Below, one piece after another: positions 1-10,530 of a DNA stretch of 22,567 bases. Location of the stretch: positions 1-22,567 of the forward strand of contig LRSR01002611.1 in the NCBI GenBank assembly GCA_001579985.1, in the 5' to 3' direction. Numbering within the stretch: position 1 is the stretch's first letter; each line of letters starts with the position of its first letter. This DNA is from Hypsibius dujardini. Its lineage: Eukaryota; Tardigrada; Eutardigrada; Parachela; Hypsibiidae. Position numbers and translations under genes: made by a program. The notes under the pieces are model-generated. The model was not told where the DNA came from, did not search any database, and worked only from the letters and a program-made list of their open reading frames with translations.

Positions 1-3000
1 AACAAATCGATACACAGTTCCGCCAGATGAAGAATATCTTCAATTTTCCTCATGGGTTGTCCATTGTGATTCTCTGCAATGACACTAATAAATGTCAGAG
101 GAATCGTGTCCGGTGGTGCTATAAACTAATAATAATGCGATATTATTTACCGTGATTGTGAAGGAGTTGTTGTTTGCCGTCATTATCTGTACGGATGACA
201 CTTTGCTAAAGCACTGTGGGGGGGGGCCTGGCATCGATGGGACTAGAGCTTACCATCCATCTTAGCTTGTGCTGATAGTTTGGTGTAGTTGACAAGGGCC
301 GCGGACTCAAGACATTTTTTTATAACCGACTTAACTTCTTCTGGTGGAACTGGCGTAACGATGTCCTTCATAAGAACACGTTCTAAGAAAGAAAGGCTTG
401 ATTTGAGAGCTCCTTCTGGCCTCCCCATTGGGAAGCAGTATCTACATTGAAAAAGGAAGCAACTTATAGGCCGTTTGTTGCTGTACTAATCAGACAGGCC
501 ACAAGATTGAATTACCGGAAGTTGGTTATTTGATATTCCAGTAGATGGCGCAACCGCTCTTTCACTTCATCAAACTTTTCTTTTTCAGCCAGAATCACAG
601 TTCCAATCCCGTCTGGCCTGTGGATTAAAAAAAGGAGAATTAATGTCAGCTCTAAACAACTTTGAAATGTAGATTTACCGATTGCCGTGAACGTGAGACG
701 CACAGAACTCGAAGCTGTAATGCATTAAGGTTGGATCAATGGCCATTCCTCTCTCTGCACGTGCCAGTAGATCGTCCAGGTAGGAGAGATGTCGGTGGCA
801 ACCACGGACACCATACCGCGCACAATACCTGAAAAGAGAAGAGTCACAGTTGAAAAGTTTTTATATTTAGTGCGAGACTGGATTTGACCGACATACTCGT
901 CCAGAACAAAGATCTGGCCAGGACTGAACCAACCCTGTAAACAACATTGCAAGAGTTGCAAGTGATCCAATTGATATTCAGACGGCAGGGATAATAATAT
1001 TTTTTACCAAAGAAGCGAACATATCGTTGAGCCTATGGTCCAGGGTCAGTGTTTGTAGATTCTTAAAGTAGGCGGAGTGATCAACTTTGACTGGGTCAGT
1101 CGTGCAGAATGCGTCCATCCCATGCTTGCGGGCCTTGTCCGTGTCTATCATATTGCATGATACGTATTAAGTTAGTACATAATAGCGACTTAGAAGATTA
1201 TTATCGACCAAACAAACAGACCTCCTTGGAGCTTGCTAAGTGGAGAGTTGAGGGGCGCTTTAGCACTGGACACTGTCGTCGTGGGTGGAGGTTGAGGCTT
1301 GACGGCTTGTCCCGTTGCTCGGTACATTGCCTGAACCCATTGATGCCTCTCATTTTCGTCATCCGACGCAAATAGCAGAGCCTCGTTGTCTTTAGTTGCG
1401 TTAAAAAAGAACCTTCCACCGTCATATTCTGCCGAGAACAAGGGAAAAAAATGATGTAAAATACACAACAATATGTGGCACTTATTGCGTGAGAAACGAA
1501 CCGGTAACGGCTTCGGTATATTCTATAATGTGGCCGTCAAGAGTGGTCATCTCAGTTGGATCGCTTTTCTTTTCTTTGTAGCTGCACATTGCAAATGTGT
1601 ATTGTGAAACCTGAGAAAACACCGGCATTTTTGAATAATGAATGCTTTTTAATCATGCACGTTTATTTACCTGGACTAAAATCATGAATCGTTTCTTCCA
1701 TTTTTTCCACACGTGTTTTCCCAGTGCGTAAAGATATCCGCTACATTTCAAATTTTGCGGACGATCCATGCGCAGTGTCAGGCGTATTTTAATGTCCTTG
1801 TCAGGAAAGCCTTTGGCTGTTGTTTCCATCTTATTCCATTCGGCTGTCTTATTTGTTGAAGGCGTTGGACGGATAACTAACTTGGCCAGTTCTTTGTCAT
1901 CGAAGCGAATAATTCGCGCATTTTCCGCGTAGAGCTTGATCTTGACGACAGGGAGGGGATGAGTTGTTGTGAAGTCCCCTTGGGTATCCCAGTGAGGTTT
2001 TGCACTTTCAGTTTGGTCAGTCTGGAGCTTTTCTCCACCCTCAATTTCCATGGTGCAATAAATGATCCTATTGGGAGGCAGCGACTTCAATCCCTGGACT
2101 TCCTGTACAATCACCTCAAGGTTGAAGGAGAGTACAACATCCAGTTTATTTAGCGCTGTTTCCCCTCCGTCAGTGTCTGATTTGGATATAGATGATGTGG
2201 TTCCGCGACGTGACCTTCTAAAGCTACAAGAAAAGACGCATTTTTTGATTCGCTATTACGCTATAGTTGTGTCTCTCTACCTGCCTGCAAGTTTGTCAAT
2301 CTGCCTGTCTCTGTCTTTCTGTCTGCTTGTATGTCTATTTGTCTGTTGTATGCCAGTCTGTCTGTTTGTCTGTCTGTCTGTGTTCTGCCTGTCTGTTTGC
2401 CTCTCAGTTTGTCCATCTGCCCACTAGTTTGTTTGTACCTGTTGTTGTAGCGCCCAAATTTGCGAAGGCCATATTTAGAATCCGTTGTGCCTTTAGAAAC
2501 TGGAAGGCTCTCCAGGTTGGACATCAATAAATTTATACTGGAGCGAAGCTCTTCCAAAAATAAACTCTCCATCTCTTTGACGACAAATTTTGGCAGAAGT
2601 TTCCGATTCTTCTCCATTTCTGTGACCTTCTGCATTTGTCCGTCTAGCTCCCGACGAATTGCCGCTGCTTGCTCATCGGAATTATCTAACTATAACACAA
2701 ATATACAGATAATTTGCGGCGTACAGCTAAAACTTTGGGGAAGGGCCCTCACTTGAAGCGCATTGAAGAGAAGCTGGTGCTCGAACTTTTTGACTCCAAG
2801 AATATTTTGGAAAATATCGTACAGCTGGTCCTTACTCTGAATAAGTTCAGAGGCAGTGGCTGCATTCTGTGACTGTCGGAGACCTTTGCGTTGGTCGTCG
2901 TCACCCTTGATGTAAAATAATAGCCCGCCTCAGATTGTTGGCAGTATTTATAATACATCTAAAATGGTTGCTTCATTCACCTTGGTAATCGTCTCAAACT

Positions 3001-4069
3001 TTATTATCCAGGAGTTCATCACGGTTTCTTTGTTAAGGCCATCAATGTCGGGAAGATTCTGTATCTGTAAATGAAGCGAGAGAAATGGAAATCAATACAC
3101 CCATGAGGCATGAAGGTAATTGACAAATATTGAACGCATACCCGTTTTTCCACCATTTTGCGGAAGATCTCCTTGAAGTCGTTGTTTGAGCAGCCACCGC
3201 TTTGCACCATTTTGGCGCAGCGTTCGCTCTTCAGGAAAGTATCTGTATAGACCTTGATTGAATTGATAAAGGCCTCGTCAGCAGCTATCTGGAAAAATGA
3301 ACTTGACTGTTACCAACTTCTTGTAGACAGTTTGGAATTGTACTAGTACTATTAATATCTGTTCTTGAATGAATTAAGGGTCAACTGGTCGTCATCTTGC
3401 CAGTAATCGTCTTACTTGGGTATCTCCGTTAAGAAATGCTTGAAACCGGTCTTTGGTTATTTGTAGCTGTTGCTTTGTTACCCGAAAAGGCTTTCTGAAA
3501 TTGAAATCGTAATTGAGTTCTTGAACAATTAGGCTTTAAATGTGCGCCAATCAAATGAACATACCGTGCCATATCGGTGGGCTGCTTGGCATTAAATGGG
3601 TAAGCCACACAACGTGAAACGAAAACGTAGAGCTGCAATCGGGTCTTGCGTGCTTCTTCATCGTTCTCAGCCTGGTCGGGTACATCCAAGGACTTTTCAT
3701 GGTTGTTCGGCCTCTGGGGAGGCTCCGACGAGATTGATGGACTCGGACTGTTAAACAAAGAACGTTACTATATATAAGATCCTAATAAGTTGCCAGAATC
3801 CATCGCAATCCCAAGGAAGGAACCTAAAATACGTAAGCTACCTACCTCAAAGGACGAGCGAGGGAATTTGAGTTCTTGTTGTTGGCAGGTTCTGATGCAG
3901 GTGTGAGAAGACTTTTGACCGATGTTGCGCTGGAAACTGGTGGTAATTGCAGGCTTCTGATGTCCCGGTCCCGATCCACGACGGCCGAGGCAAGTGAAAT
4001 GGTTTCGGCCTTAGAACCAGTCGAATACTCGCGCTCATCTTCATCTTCACTGGAGGATGGCGCTAACAT
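1..4069 (-). CDS. Cadps: Calcium-dependent secretion activator (CAPS/CADPS/UNC-31), 5' part, 16 exons
   Basis: CAPS primes dense-core vesicles for Ca2+-triggered exocytosis at the plasma membrane. Exons, in transcription order: 4069-3846, 3747-3565, 3494-3416, 3288-3142, 3064-2981, 2905-2753, 2689-2439, 2223-1671, 1610-1502, 1428-1222, 1144-1008, 934-897, 828-679, 617-516, 441-254, 73-<1. Every junction is GT...AG and in frame, giving about 892 codons. The start is the first ATG after an in-frame TGA at 4097-4099; the product opens [12 protein letters not shown], like vertebrate CAPS. In order: an acidic disordered N-terminus; a conserved block ([13 protein letters not shown], about residue 125); a C2 domain at about 402-520 ([13 protein letters not shown]); a PH domain at about 536-632 ([18 protein letters not shown] to QAMYRATGQ); then the CAPS-specific region ([27 protein letters not shown]). 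The Munc13-homology C-terminus is off the window. Identity is very secure; individual splice sites are hand-called. Confidence 0.95.
2276..2438. repeat. Degenerate CTGT/TTTGTCTG microsatellite in a CAPS intron
   Basis: This imperfect tetranucleotide tract (CTGT, with TTGT and CTGC variants) fills most of the intron between CAPS exons 7 and 8, which spans 2224-2438. On the coding strand it reads as an interrupted ACAG/CAGA tract that begins right at the exon 7 splice donor. It opens long reading frames in several frames, all low-complexity artefacts. It is a simple repeat, not a coding segment. Confidence 0.85.
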
Positions 4070-6516
4070 TTTACTGATGGGTGCAGTAGTGGACCTTCAG
4101 TTCATCTCATCTCATCCTCTCTTGCATTACATCCCACGTCTTAATTTCATTTTTGACACCGATTAATAAAACGGCTAGAACAATAATCTCTCTGGCATGT
4201 TTCAAGAGATCCCTCTTATTTGTGGAACAAGTTGACGGGACGCAATAGTGGATGGAGGAGCAAAGATCCCGGTCACCAAATTGACGAGCTGCAATAAGGG
4301 TGCGTACATGAAAGAAATGTCCAATGGATAAATTCCTGAAATGTCTCCTATTCGCCGCGACGCGAGCGAAAAAGCCACCACAAACTAAAAGTCACTTATG
4401 GAAAAGTGTCGTAACTCTGTCCGTATCCCCAGGAAGACACGTTTTTTTATAAGCCAATATAAAGGGATCACATCACAGTCCTTGCATCGGCGATCAAACA
4501 TTCATCCCTTGCTGACTTACAAAACAATTTCATATTCCTCTAAGCACATTATCCTTCCTTGTCAAGAACAGGCAGGCGGCAGGCACTCCTCAAACACAAC
4601 AAATTTTCGGCCTTGCCAGCACATTGCAAATGCCCATCATGGATGGCATGTTGATAAGACAATACGCACAAGAAAGATCACATAACATCACATATAGTTA
4701 GTAGTACACTTCCACGGTTTTTTCTAAGGATAGGAATTATGGGTGTATATGAGCAATTTGTAACGACACTCTGAATTATTTCGACGTACAGACGTTTGTT
4801 TGTCTGACACACTCACTCACTTGGTTAAACGAACGGGCAAGGGGGGAGGAGGAGGACAGGAAAACGAGTCCACGCCATAATATCACGGTCCCAATCCCAA
4901 TCAATCGACGACCCGACACCTAAGCACATGCACAGCACAGCACAAACCCCGATCCATGTTTGCCAACGGGCTCCTTTCTTTCTCACTCCCCTTTTCCCGG
5001 TTGGCTAGGACCAGAGGAGAGCCAGAGCCAGGGGGATCGATGTTGCTTCATGAGTAGTTGACGCTGCATCCCATCCAGTCTCTCCACGGAACACCCTAGT
5101 GCCGCTACAGTACAGTACAGTTCATCCACTGCAGATCGATTCTCTCTGACTTGCAACCCATGCATGTCCCTGGTTGTACGTTATGCTCCCGTCCCAAGCC
5201 GACTGAGAGGAAGCAACAAGAATAACCATATGCTTAGCTCACAGCTCTTCCTCCTTTTCGTTCTCATTGGTTTAGACCAGCGGCAAAGCTCTTTGCAGTA
5301 TGACGATCGGGCGGATCTTCACTATACGGTAATAAGAAACTTTGCATATAGGCGCAGTTTGATGGTTCGAGCAATAATTCTATTGCTATTCTGGCTGGCT
5401 CGATAACTCGACTTGTGTGCCGCATGCAAATGCAAATTTGCTGCTGGCCAAAAGATACAACAGGAATGCAAACAAACAAATACTTATTGTGGATAGACGC
5501 TGCGATGTGTTGTGCGTCTAATAGTTTCACTTTTAATTTTTGGTTTAATTGCCAAGTCAGAAAATAGTTTGCAAGCAAGCCCAACTGGTGGCGCTTGGTA
5601 CTGCCTCGATCATTTGGTGCTTTTCAGACCCACCCGTACATTATGACTGCACACACTGTGCTTCACTGCAGTTATAATATACGGTGGATCTAAAACACAA
5701 CACCAAATAATTGAGGCAGTACAGAAAAGTAAAATTCACTGATGTAATGTTTGTATAGATGTATATTCTGTAATTTACCGAACATACGTGTCTTAATTGA
5801 GCCCAACAGTATCATTGAAAGCGGGGTGAGTGGAAACAAGCACGCATCGCACTCAAAATGAAATATTGGAACGTTCAACATAGATAAGTTTAACTTTGCT
5901 ATCTAAAAAAGCTTACATAGGCTTATTAATCATTTGCACGAAAGGGAATTATACGAGAGGAGTCTTGTACATTGGGTTGCTGAATGACACTCTTACATGT
6001 ATCATACATGCGTGGTTGAACCTAGTGAACAGTGCGCTGTGTTCATACAGAACGCGGAACCTATTTTTAGCGTCATTTACTCCCGATTCCAGTATCAGAT
6101 TGCGAGCTCGTGAAGAAAAAACGTTACATAGCTTATAGAAAAATAGACCATAAGAAATGCACAGCACTGAACTCAGCTCTGCTCTGCTCTGACGTCTGCA
6201 CAAATTATTCCGAGGAAAGCACGTCGTCTCTGCACTGCATCCTTGTCGCTCCTTCGATTCACTGCAAAACTTGCCATTTTTTCGCCAACGAATATGAACC
6301 CCGTTAGAATTTGTTTTTCAAAAGAGCCATCATTCTCGTTCTGCCGTTGGAGATTATTATTCATTGGTATTGCGCTCGTTTGCGAGTTTGGATAAGAGTG
6401 AGAGAGAAAGAGAGGTCCAGTACCCATGTAGCCAGTGGCCTTGAACTGGATCGTGAACCATGATCACAATTAACGTCTGAGCAGAGCAACACTCGATTTT
6501 TCCCATCTTCATCATC
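4070..6516. other. Divergent intergenic region between CAPS and the PRKX-like kinase
   Basis: I find no convincing coding exon in these 2.4 kb. They separate two head-to-head genes, so promoters and 5' untranslated exons of both should lie here. Possible core elements are weak: a TATAAAA on the minus strand (4445-4451), about 375 bases upstream of the CAPS ATG, and a CCAATATAAAGG stretch on the plus strand near 4455-4466. Neither is proven. Short simple repeats occur (CAGTACAGTACAG near 5109; CTCTGCTCTGCTCTG near 6176). A MITE at 5601-5719 is listed separately. The short open frames here show no family resemblance and no splice-supported continuation. Confidence 0.6.
5601..5719. mobile_element. 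119-bp palindromic MITE, TA target duplication (Tc1/mariner type)
   Basis: The left end reads CTGCCTCGATCATTTGGTG; the reverse complement of the right end reads CTGCCTCAATTATTTGGTG (17 of 19 identical). Outside each end is a TA dinucleotide (5599-5600 and 5720-5721), as for Tc1/mariner-type insertions. The symmetry continues inward: ATTATGACTGCA near 5640 pairs with TGCAGTTATAAT near 5668, so most of the element can fold into one long imperfect hairpin. It has no coding capacity. Assignment to Tc1/mariner rests only on the TA duplication and terminal inverted repeats. Confidence 0.8.
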
Positions 6517-8964
6517 ATGAGTTCCGAGAAGGAGATTAATTGGGACGAACGCGAATCCTCCTCGGTATTTCATCCACTGGATCAATTAAGCAGCGCTATA
6601 GACAAAATGGAAATCAATGATCCACAACTTCCCGCCAGGACTCAACTCAAACCCCGAATGGCCCAGTCTCCGACAGACAATGTCACCGTAAACTTTATCT
6701 TTTCCTGTCAACAGGACAGCCCTGATGAGGGTGTCCCTCCTGAGCAACGAAATCTATCCGATGCTCTCGATGTTCCGTCAATAAAATTAGCTCGACGACC
6801 ATCGAAGCGAAATTCCGTGCCCGTAGAGCCTGAGATAAAAGAGTTTACCGGGAGCGAGGGACCATCTACGCGGATGGTTCCTACCCTTCGGTCGGACTTT
6901 ACACTGTCGCAGTTCCACTGGATAAAAACCATAGGTACGAATACCTGCTCTGGTTGACGCATTCTTGTTTATGAAAAGAAAATAGTATAGTACGAGTATG
7001 GCATTATCTACAGGAAAAATATCTAGGCCGAAGAGTTGTGTACAAACTGCTGTGCTACTAGCAGAATATATACAAAAACTAGAGAATATTCTGTCGAGTG
7101 TGCTTATATCCTGGTAGGATAAACGCTATAACTCTTACGGCTGCAGGAACTGGAACTTTTGGTCGGGTTGTCTTGTGCGAAGACAGTTTAACCACAGCTT
7201 CCCTATCGACATCTCCATCCAATTCCCGCTTTTATGCAATGAAAATTCTGCGCATCTCCGACATCTTCCGTCTGAAACAAGGTATGTGCATACCACGGTA
7301 TGTGCTACCTCAAGTCATTAATCCAGGGATGTGTTGTGATCACGTTTAGTGGAGCACATAAAAGACGAAAAGAAAATTCTCAAAGGCCTGGATCATCCAT
7401 TTATTGTCAAAATGTAAGGTCTTGCGTTGCTAACCCAACAGAAAGATCACGGGTATAAATTTTTAATGTCTTTTTTTGGAGGATTTGGTCCTATCATGAC
7501 TCAACAAATTTATACATGCTGCTAGAGTACGCAGCCGGTAATTATAACAACTTGGAAATTTTACTTCTACCATACGGTACTTGTATGAACTAAACCGTCA
7601 ATCACTTCTTTTTCAACAGGTGGCGAACTCTTTACATATTTGCGTTCTGGTAAACACAATGCATTACATTTGAATTTTCGTTTTCAATGGTACAGTTCAT
7701 TTGATGTATGATTTTGGTTTTGGGTAGTTGGGCGTTTTACGGTTCCTACTGCTCAATTTTACGCAGCTGAGATTATTCTGGTACGAATATAGTCAATATC
7801 AGCGTTATTCAGGATTCATTTTGTTTAATTTTGTTGGTTTTTTGGCCAGGCCTTGGAATATCTCCATTGCAAATCTCCTTCAATTGTCTACCGCGACCTC
7901 AAGTAAGCTTTTGATCCATCTTTGTTATTCGTAAATGCATAAGTTTTTTGTTCAATTTGCAGGCCGGAGAATTTGATCTTTAGCCAAGATGGTCATATAA
8001 AAATCACCGACTTTGGCTTCGCGAAGGAGCTTACGGACAGGTACAATCAGAAATTCCCGAAGAGCCGGTTGGCGTAGGTTCCACTTGTACCTACCACAGT
8101 AGTATTTTATATTTCAAAATCATACGCATAGAACCTGGACTCTTTGCGGCACGCCGGAATATCTCGCACCCGGTAATCTTCCAGATCTGCCTTTGGTCTG
8201 TACTATATACGGCTCTTCTTTGTCTTAACGAACATTTTTTCAGAAATTATACAGAGTCGAGGCTACAACAGAGCAGTCGATTATTGGGCATTCGGCATAC
8301 TTCTGTACGAAATGTTGGCCGGTTAGTCATCACCCATGTCAATATCTTCCTTTTCGAATCAACCACTAACATTAACTCAATTTTTTATTATAGGTCATCC
8401 GCCATTCTTCTCGGAGAACCCAATAGAAATATATCAAAAAATACTGGATGCGAAAATTCGGTGGCCAAAACAGTTTGATCTCGTTGCGAAGTACACGCGT
8501 CAGGGTTTTCAGGGTTTAACGCATATTTCAGATATCTAAAATGCACATTGCTTTCAGGGACCTCATAAAAAAGTTGCTCGTGGCAGACCGCACGAAAAGG
8601 CTGGGCAACATGAAGGTCTAGACTCCATAATTATGAGTCCTTGCTTTTTTCTTAATTTTATTTTTCTCGGTGACAGAATGGTGTGCAGGACATCAAGCTC
8701 CATCGATTCTTTAAAAGTTTAAACTGGTCGAGTTGTCTCAATAAAGAAATACAGGTATGCTACATAGTACACAGTTGCACATTATAATTACTTGAACCTT
8801 TTCCAACTAATAATATGCGCTGATTGTAGCCACCTTACCTACCTCGAGTCAGTCATGCCGGTGACTCGTCAAACTTTGATGACTATTCCGAGGAGTGGAT
8901 GGAGGAGGATGGGCCTGATGCAACGGCGAGGGAGGAGCAGGTGCATGTCTTTTGTGATTTCTAA
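6517..8964 (+). CDS. Prkx: PRKX-like cAMP-dependent protein kinase catalytic subunit (AGC Ser/Thr kinase), 14 exons
   Basis: Predicted cytosolic/nuclear Ser/Thr kinase of the PKA group. Exons: 6517-6934, 7147-7281, 7350-7413, 7482-7537, 7620-7649, 7728-7780, 7850-7902, 7963-8040, 8132-8172, 8244-8321, 8394-8490, 8558-8615, 8677-8754, 8830-8964; all junctions are GT...AG and in frame, giving 457 residues. An in-frame TGA at 6478-6480 precedes the chosen ATG. Visible parts: glycine loop GTGTFGRV (140-147), ATP-binding Lys172 (YAMK), YRDLKPEN with catalytic Asp268, DFG at 286-288, activation loop [15 protein letters not shown] with Thr299 at the PDK1-site position, and an AGC tail ending in an FxxF motif (FCDF). 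[20 protein letters not shown] and the tail favour PRKX (fly DC2/Pka-C3) over canonical PKA. Oddities: a 135-residue N-terminal extension, a Ser/Thr-rich insert between strands 2 and 3 (about 153-166), and DYW where relatives have DWW. It looks intact and active. Confidence 0.95.
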
Positions 8965-9154
8965 CCCTCGAAATGATGCCCTTATTAGTTAGTACTCGCA
9001 CTTTACGTCCAGGTAAATGTTGTATTTGAGAGCTATTCCAGACAAATTGATCAATTACGCTGGCTATTCTCGTCAAGGTTTTTTCCGACTGTGATTACAG
9101 TTATGCATACTTGCCTCGGTCGCAAGACCCTACATATTATGCGCAAATTACCTA
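8965..9154. other. Kinase 3' flank, no recognised gene
   Basis: This holds the kinase 3' untranslated region and spacer up to the first MITE. I see no AATAAA in it; a variant signal or a spliced 3' untranslated region is possible. No coding segment is supported. Confidence 0.4.
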
Positions 9155-9290
9155 CTGTAGAGTCCCGACCCATCCGTGGTACTTTTTGGACCCACCATTA
9201 AGTCAGACCGCACATCTTTGCAATCAATCAAAACGGTCGCTTTTAACTTTGTGATGACCTAGGCACCACGGAAGGGTCGGGACCCTACAG
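9155..9290. mobile_element. 136-bp MITE with 26-bp inverted repeats and TA target duplication
   Basis: The left terminus begins CTGTAGAGTCCCGACCCATC and the reverse complement of the right terminus begins CTGTAGGGTCCCGACCCTTC. Over 26 bases (9155-9180 against 9290-9265) 24 are identical. TA flanks both ends (9153-9154 and 9291-9292). The roughly 84-base interior has no coding capacity. The structure fits a non-autonomous Tc1/mariner-superfamily element. Its repeats differ from those of the MITE at 5601-5719, so it belongs to another family. Confidence 0.85.
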
Positions 9291-9605
9291 TATTAGATAA
9301 CGAATTTTGCCTGATCATGTTTTTCCCAGTTTCCCACGGCATTGTGCAGTGAAGAATTTTTTTTGTTTACGTAAAAATCTGAATTAGCTATAGTTTACGC
9401 TGGGTAGTACTTCGCTACACTTGCGACGATTTGTCGCTTAGGTGGACTGCGAACACGAACTGAGTGGGGCAGTTGAAAGGTCATAAAACCGATCCTGCCT
9501 TCGAGCCGCGGCCAGCCGTGTCCCCTTCGTGGGCGCACTCTAGACCCGTGTGGTGCTCCGCCAAGGCAGATCGCGTCCTACCCCCAACTCCCTCGCGATA
9601 TGCCA

Positions 9606-10530
9606 TTACCTGGCCATAATCATGACAGCACAGCAAAGGCTCTCAGCCTCCGGCAGCACGTAGGACTGATAGCGGTCACTTTTCTACCTGCCCAGTATCC
9701 GAATCAGGTCGACCGGAATGCCAGCTTCGGCGGCAGTCGTCGCCGCTCCAATCTGGAAGCTGTGAGACTTAAATGAAACAGCGAGTAGATCCTTCACAAC
9801 TTGGTTGACGCGCTGGCGAGTCAGGTAGCTGCCATCGCCAGAAACATATAGAGGGGAATTTCCGGCTAGGCCTTTTCCAAGTCTACAAAAAATGCACTTC
9901 CGAAAGGCCCGAACGGCACAGCATGAACGGTTAGTGCTGCGATGGTCAGGGTTACAGGCGTTCCTAGCTGGTTGGTTTTATCACGTATAACAGAGACCTT
10001 CAGTGTTTCCTGGTCAATTTTATCACAACCAAGGATAAGTGGGCCAGCTCGGTATCTTGACGGTGAAGTATATTCGGACACGCGGAGAAACCAAAGAAGG
10101 CTAATGTAAAAGCCGACCACAGCATACACTTGTCGCTGTAATCCAGTCGGGAATCTGACAGTTTCGTTATCAATACACGCATTTTTGAGATTTTGATCGC
10201 TTCTCCCTCGTTCACTGGCTGATCAAGCTGTCTCTTCCACCCCGTAATCAACATTGGTAGTAAGAGGTCGTCCGCGCAGGGAGCGGGTAGGCCGGCAACC
10301 TTGTGCATCGACCGGACAGACGCGATGTAAACTAGTGCCGTCGCCGCGCTCAGTCCGCCTTCGAACAAAGACGTTGCAAACCGTCTAATGTTCAATGCAG
10401 ATGTCGGCTGGGAGGGTAAATTGAATTTCAAGCAAAAACACAGGAACCGTCTAATGCCAGCTCCATATGTAGTTCGGGTGGACAGAGCCAGGTGGGCTCT
10501 GACGAGTTTGTCGGTCGTGTGGTCGAGATC
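9606..10530 (-). pseudogene. Tyrosine recombinase of the DIRS-like element, inactivated
   Basis: The N-terminal SAM-like part starts around 10525 (RAHLALSTRTTYGAGIRRF) and overlaps the end of the RNase H frame. The catalytic part has the first active-site Arg in FLRVSEY (about 10071-10091). The usual HxxR box reads HSFQ, because codon 9753-9755 is CAG where the family has an Arg codon. In the following GRWKSD-type box the Trp position is TAG (9684-9686). The final Tyr (QSYV, codon 9662-9660) is present. Both point changes fit G-to-A transitions. A frameshift lies near 10090, just before FLRVSEY, and a stop near 9866 interrupts the domain. Frame reading ends at a TAA at 9606-9608. Confidence 0.85.

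Noticed and set aside
218-226. Run of nine G residues in a CAPS intron
   Set aside because: A single short homopolymer is not enough for a G-quadruplex or any regulatory call.
2276-2438. Regularly spaced CTGTCTGT blocks as a CRISPR-like array
   Set aside because: No fixed-length repeat and spacer structure; it is a simple microsatellite in an intron of an animal gene.
2261-2635. Long overlapping open frames across the CTGT tract on both strands
   Set aside because: Low-complexity repeat with no stop-prone triplets. The real CAPS exon 7 covers only 2439-2689 and ends at a good donor.
4445-4451. TATAAAA on the minus strand as the CAPS core promoter
   Set aside because: One AT-rich match about 375 bases upstream of the ATG in an AT-rich spacer; too weak to call as a promoter feature without transcript ends.
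4398-4685. 95-residue plus-strand open frame in the divergent spacer
   Set aside because: Biased composition, no recognisable motif, no splice-supported continuation. It overlaps the likely CAPS promoter or 5' untranslated region.
6170-6500. Inverted similarity between GCTCTGCTCTGACGT and the GCAGAGC stretch near 6481
   Set aside because: Only about a dozen bases, imperfect, no target duplication; likely chance within a short CTCTG repeat.
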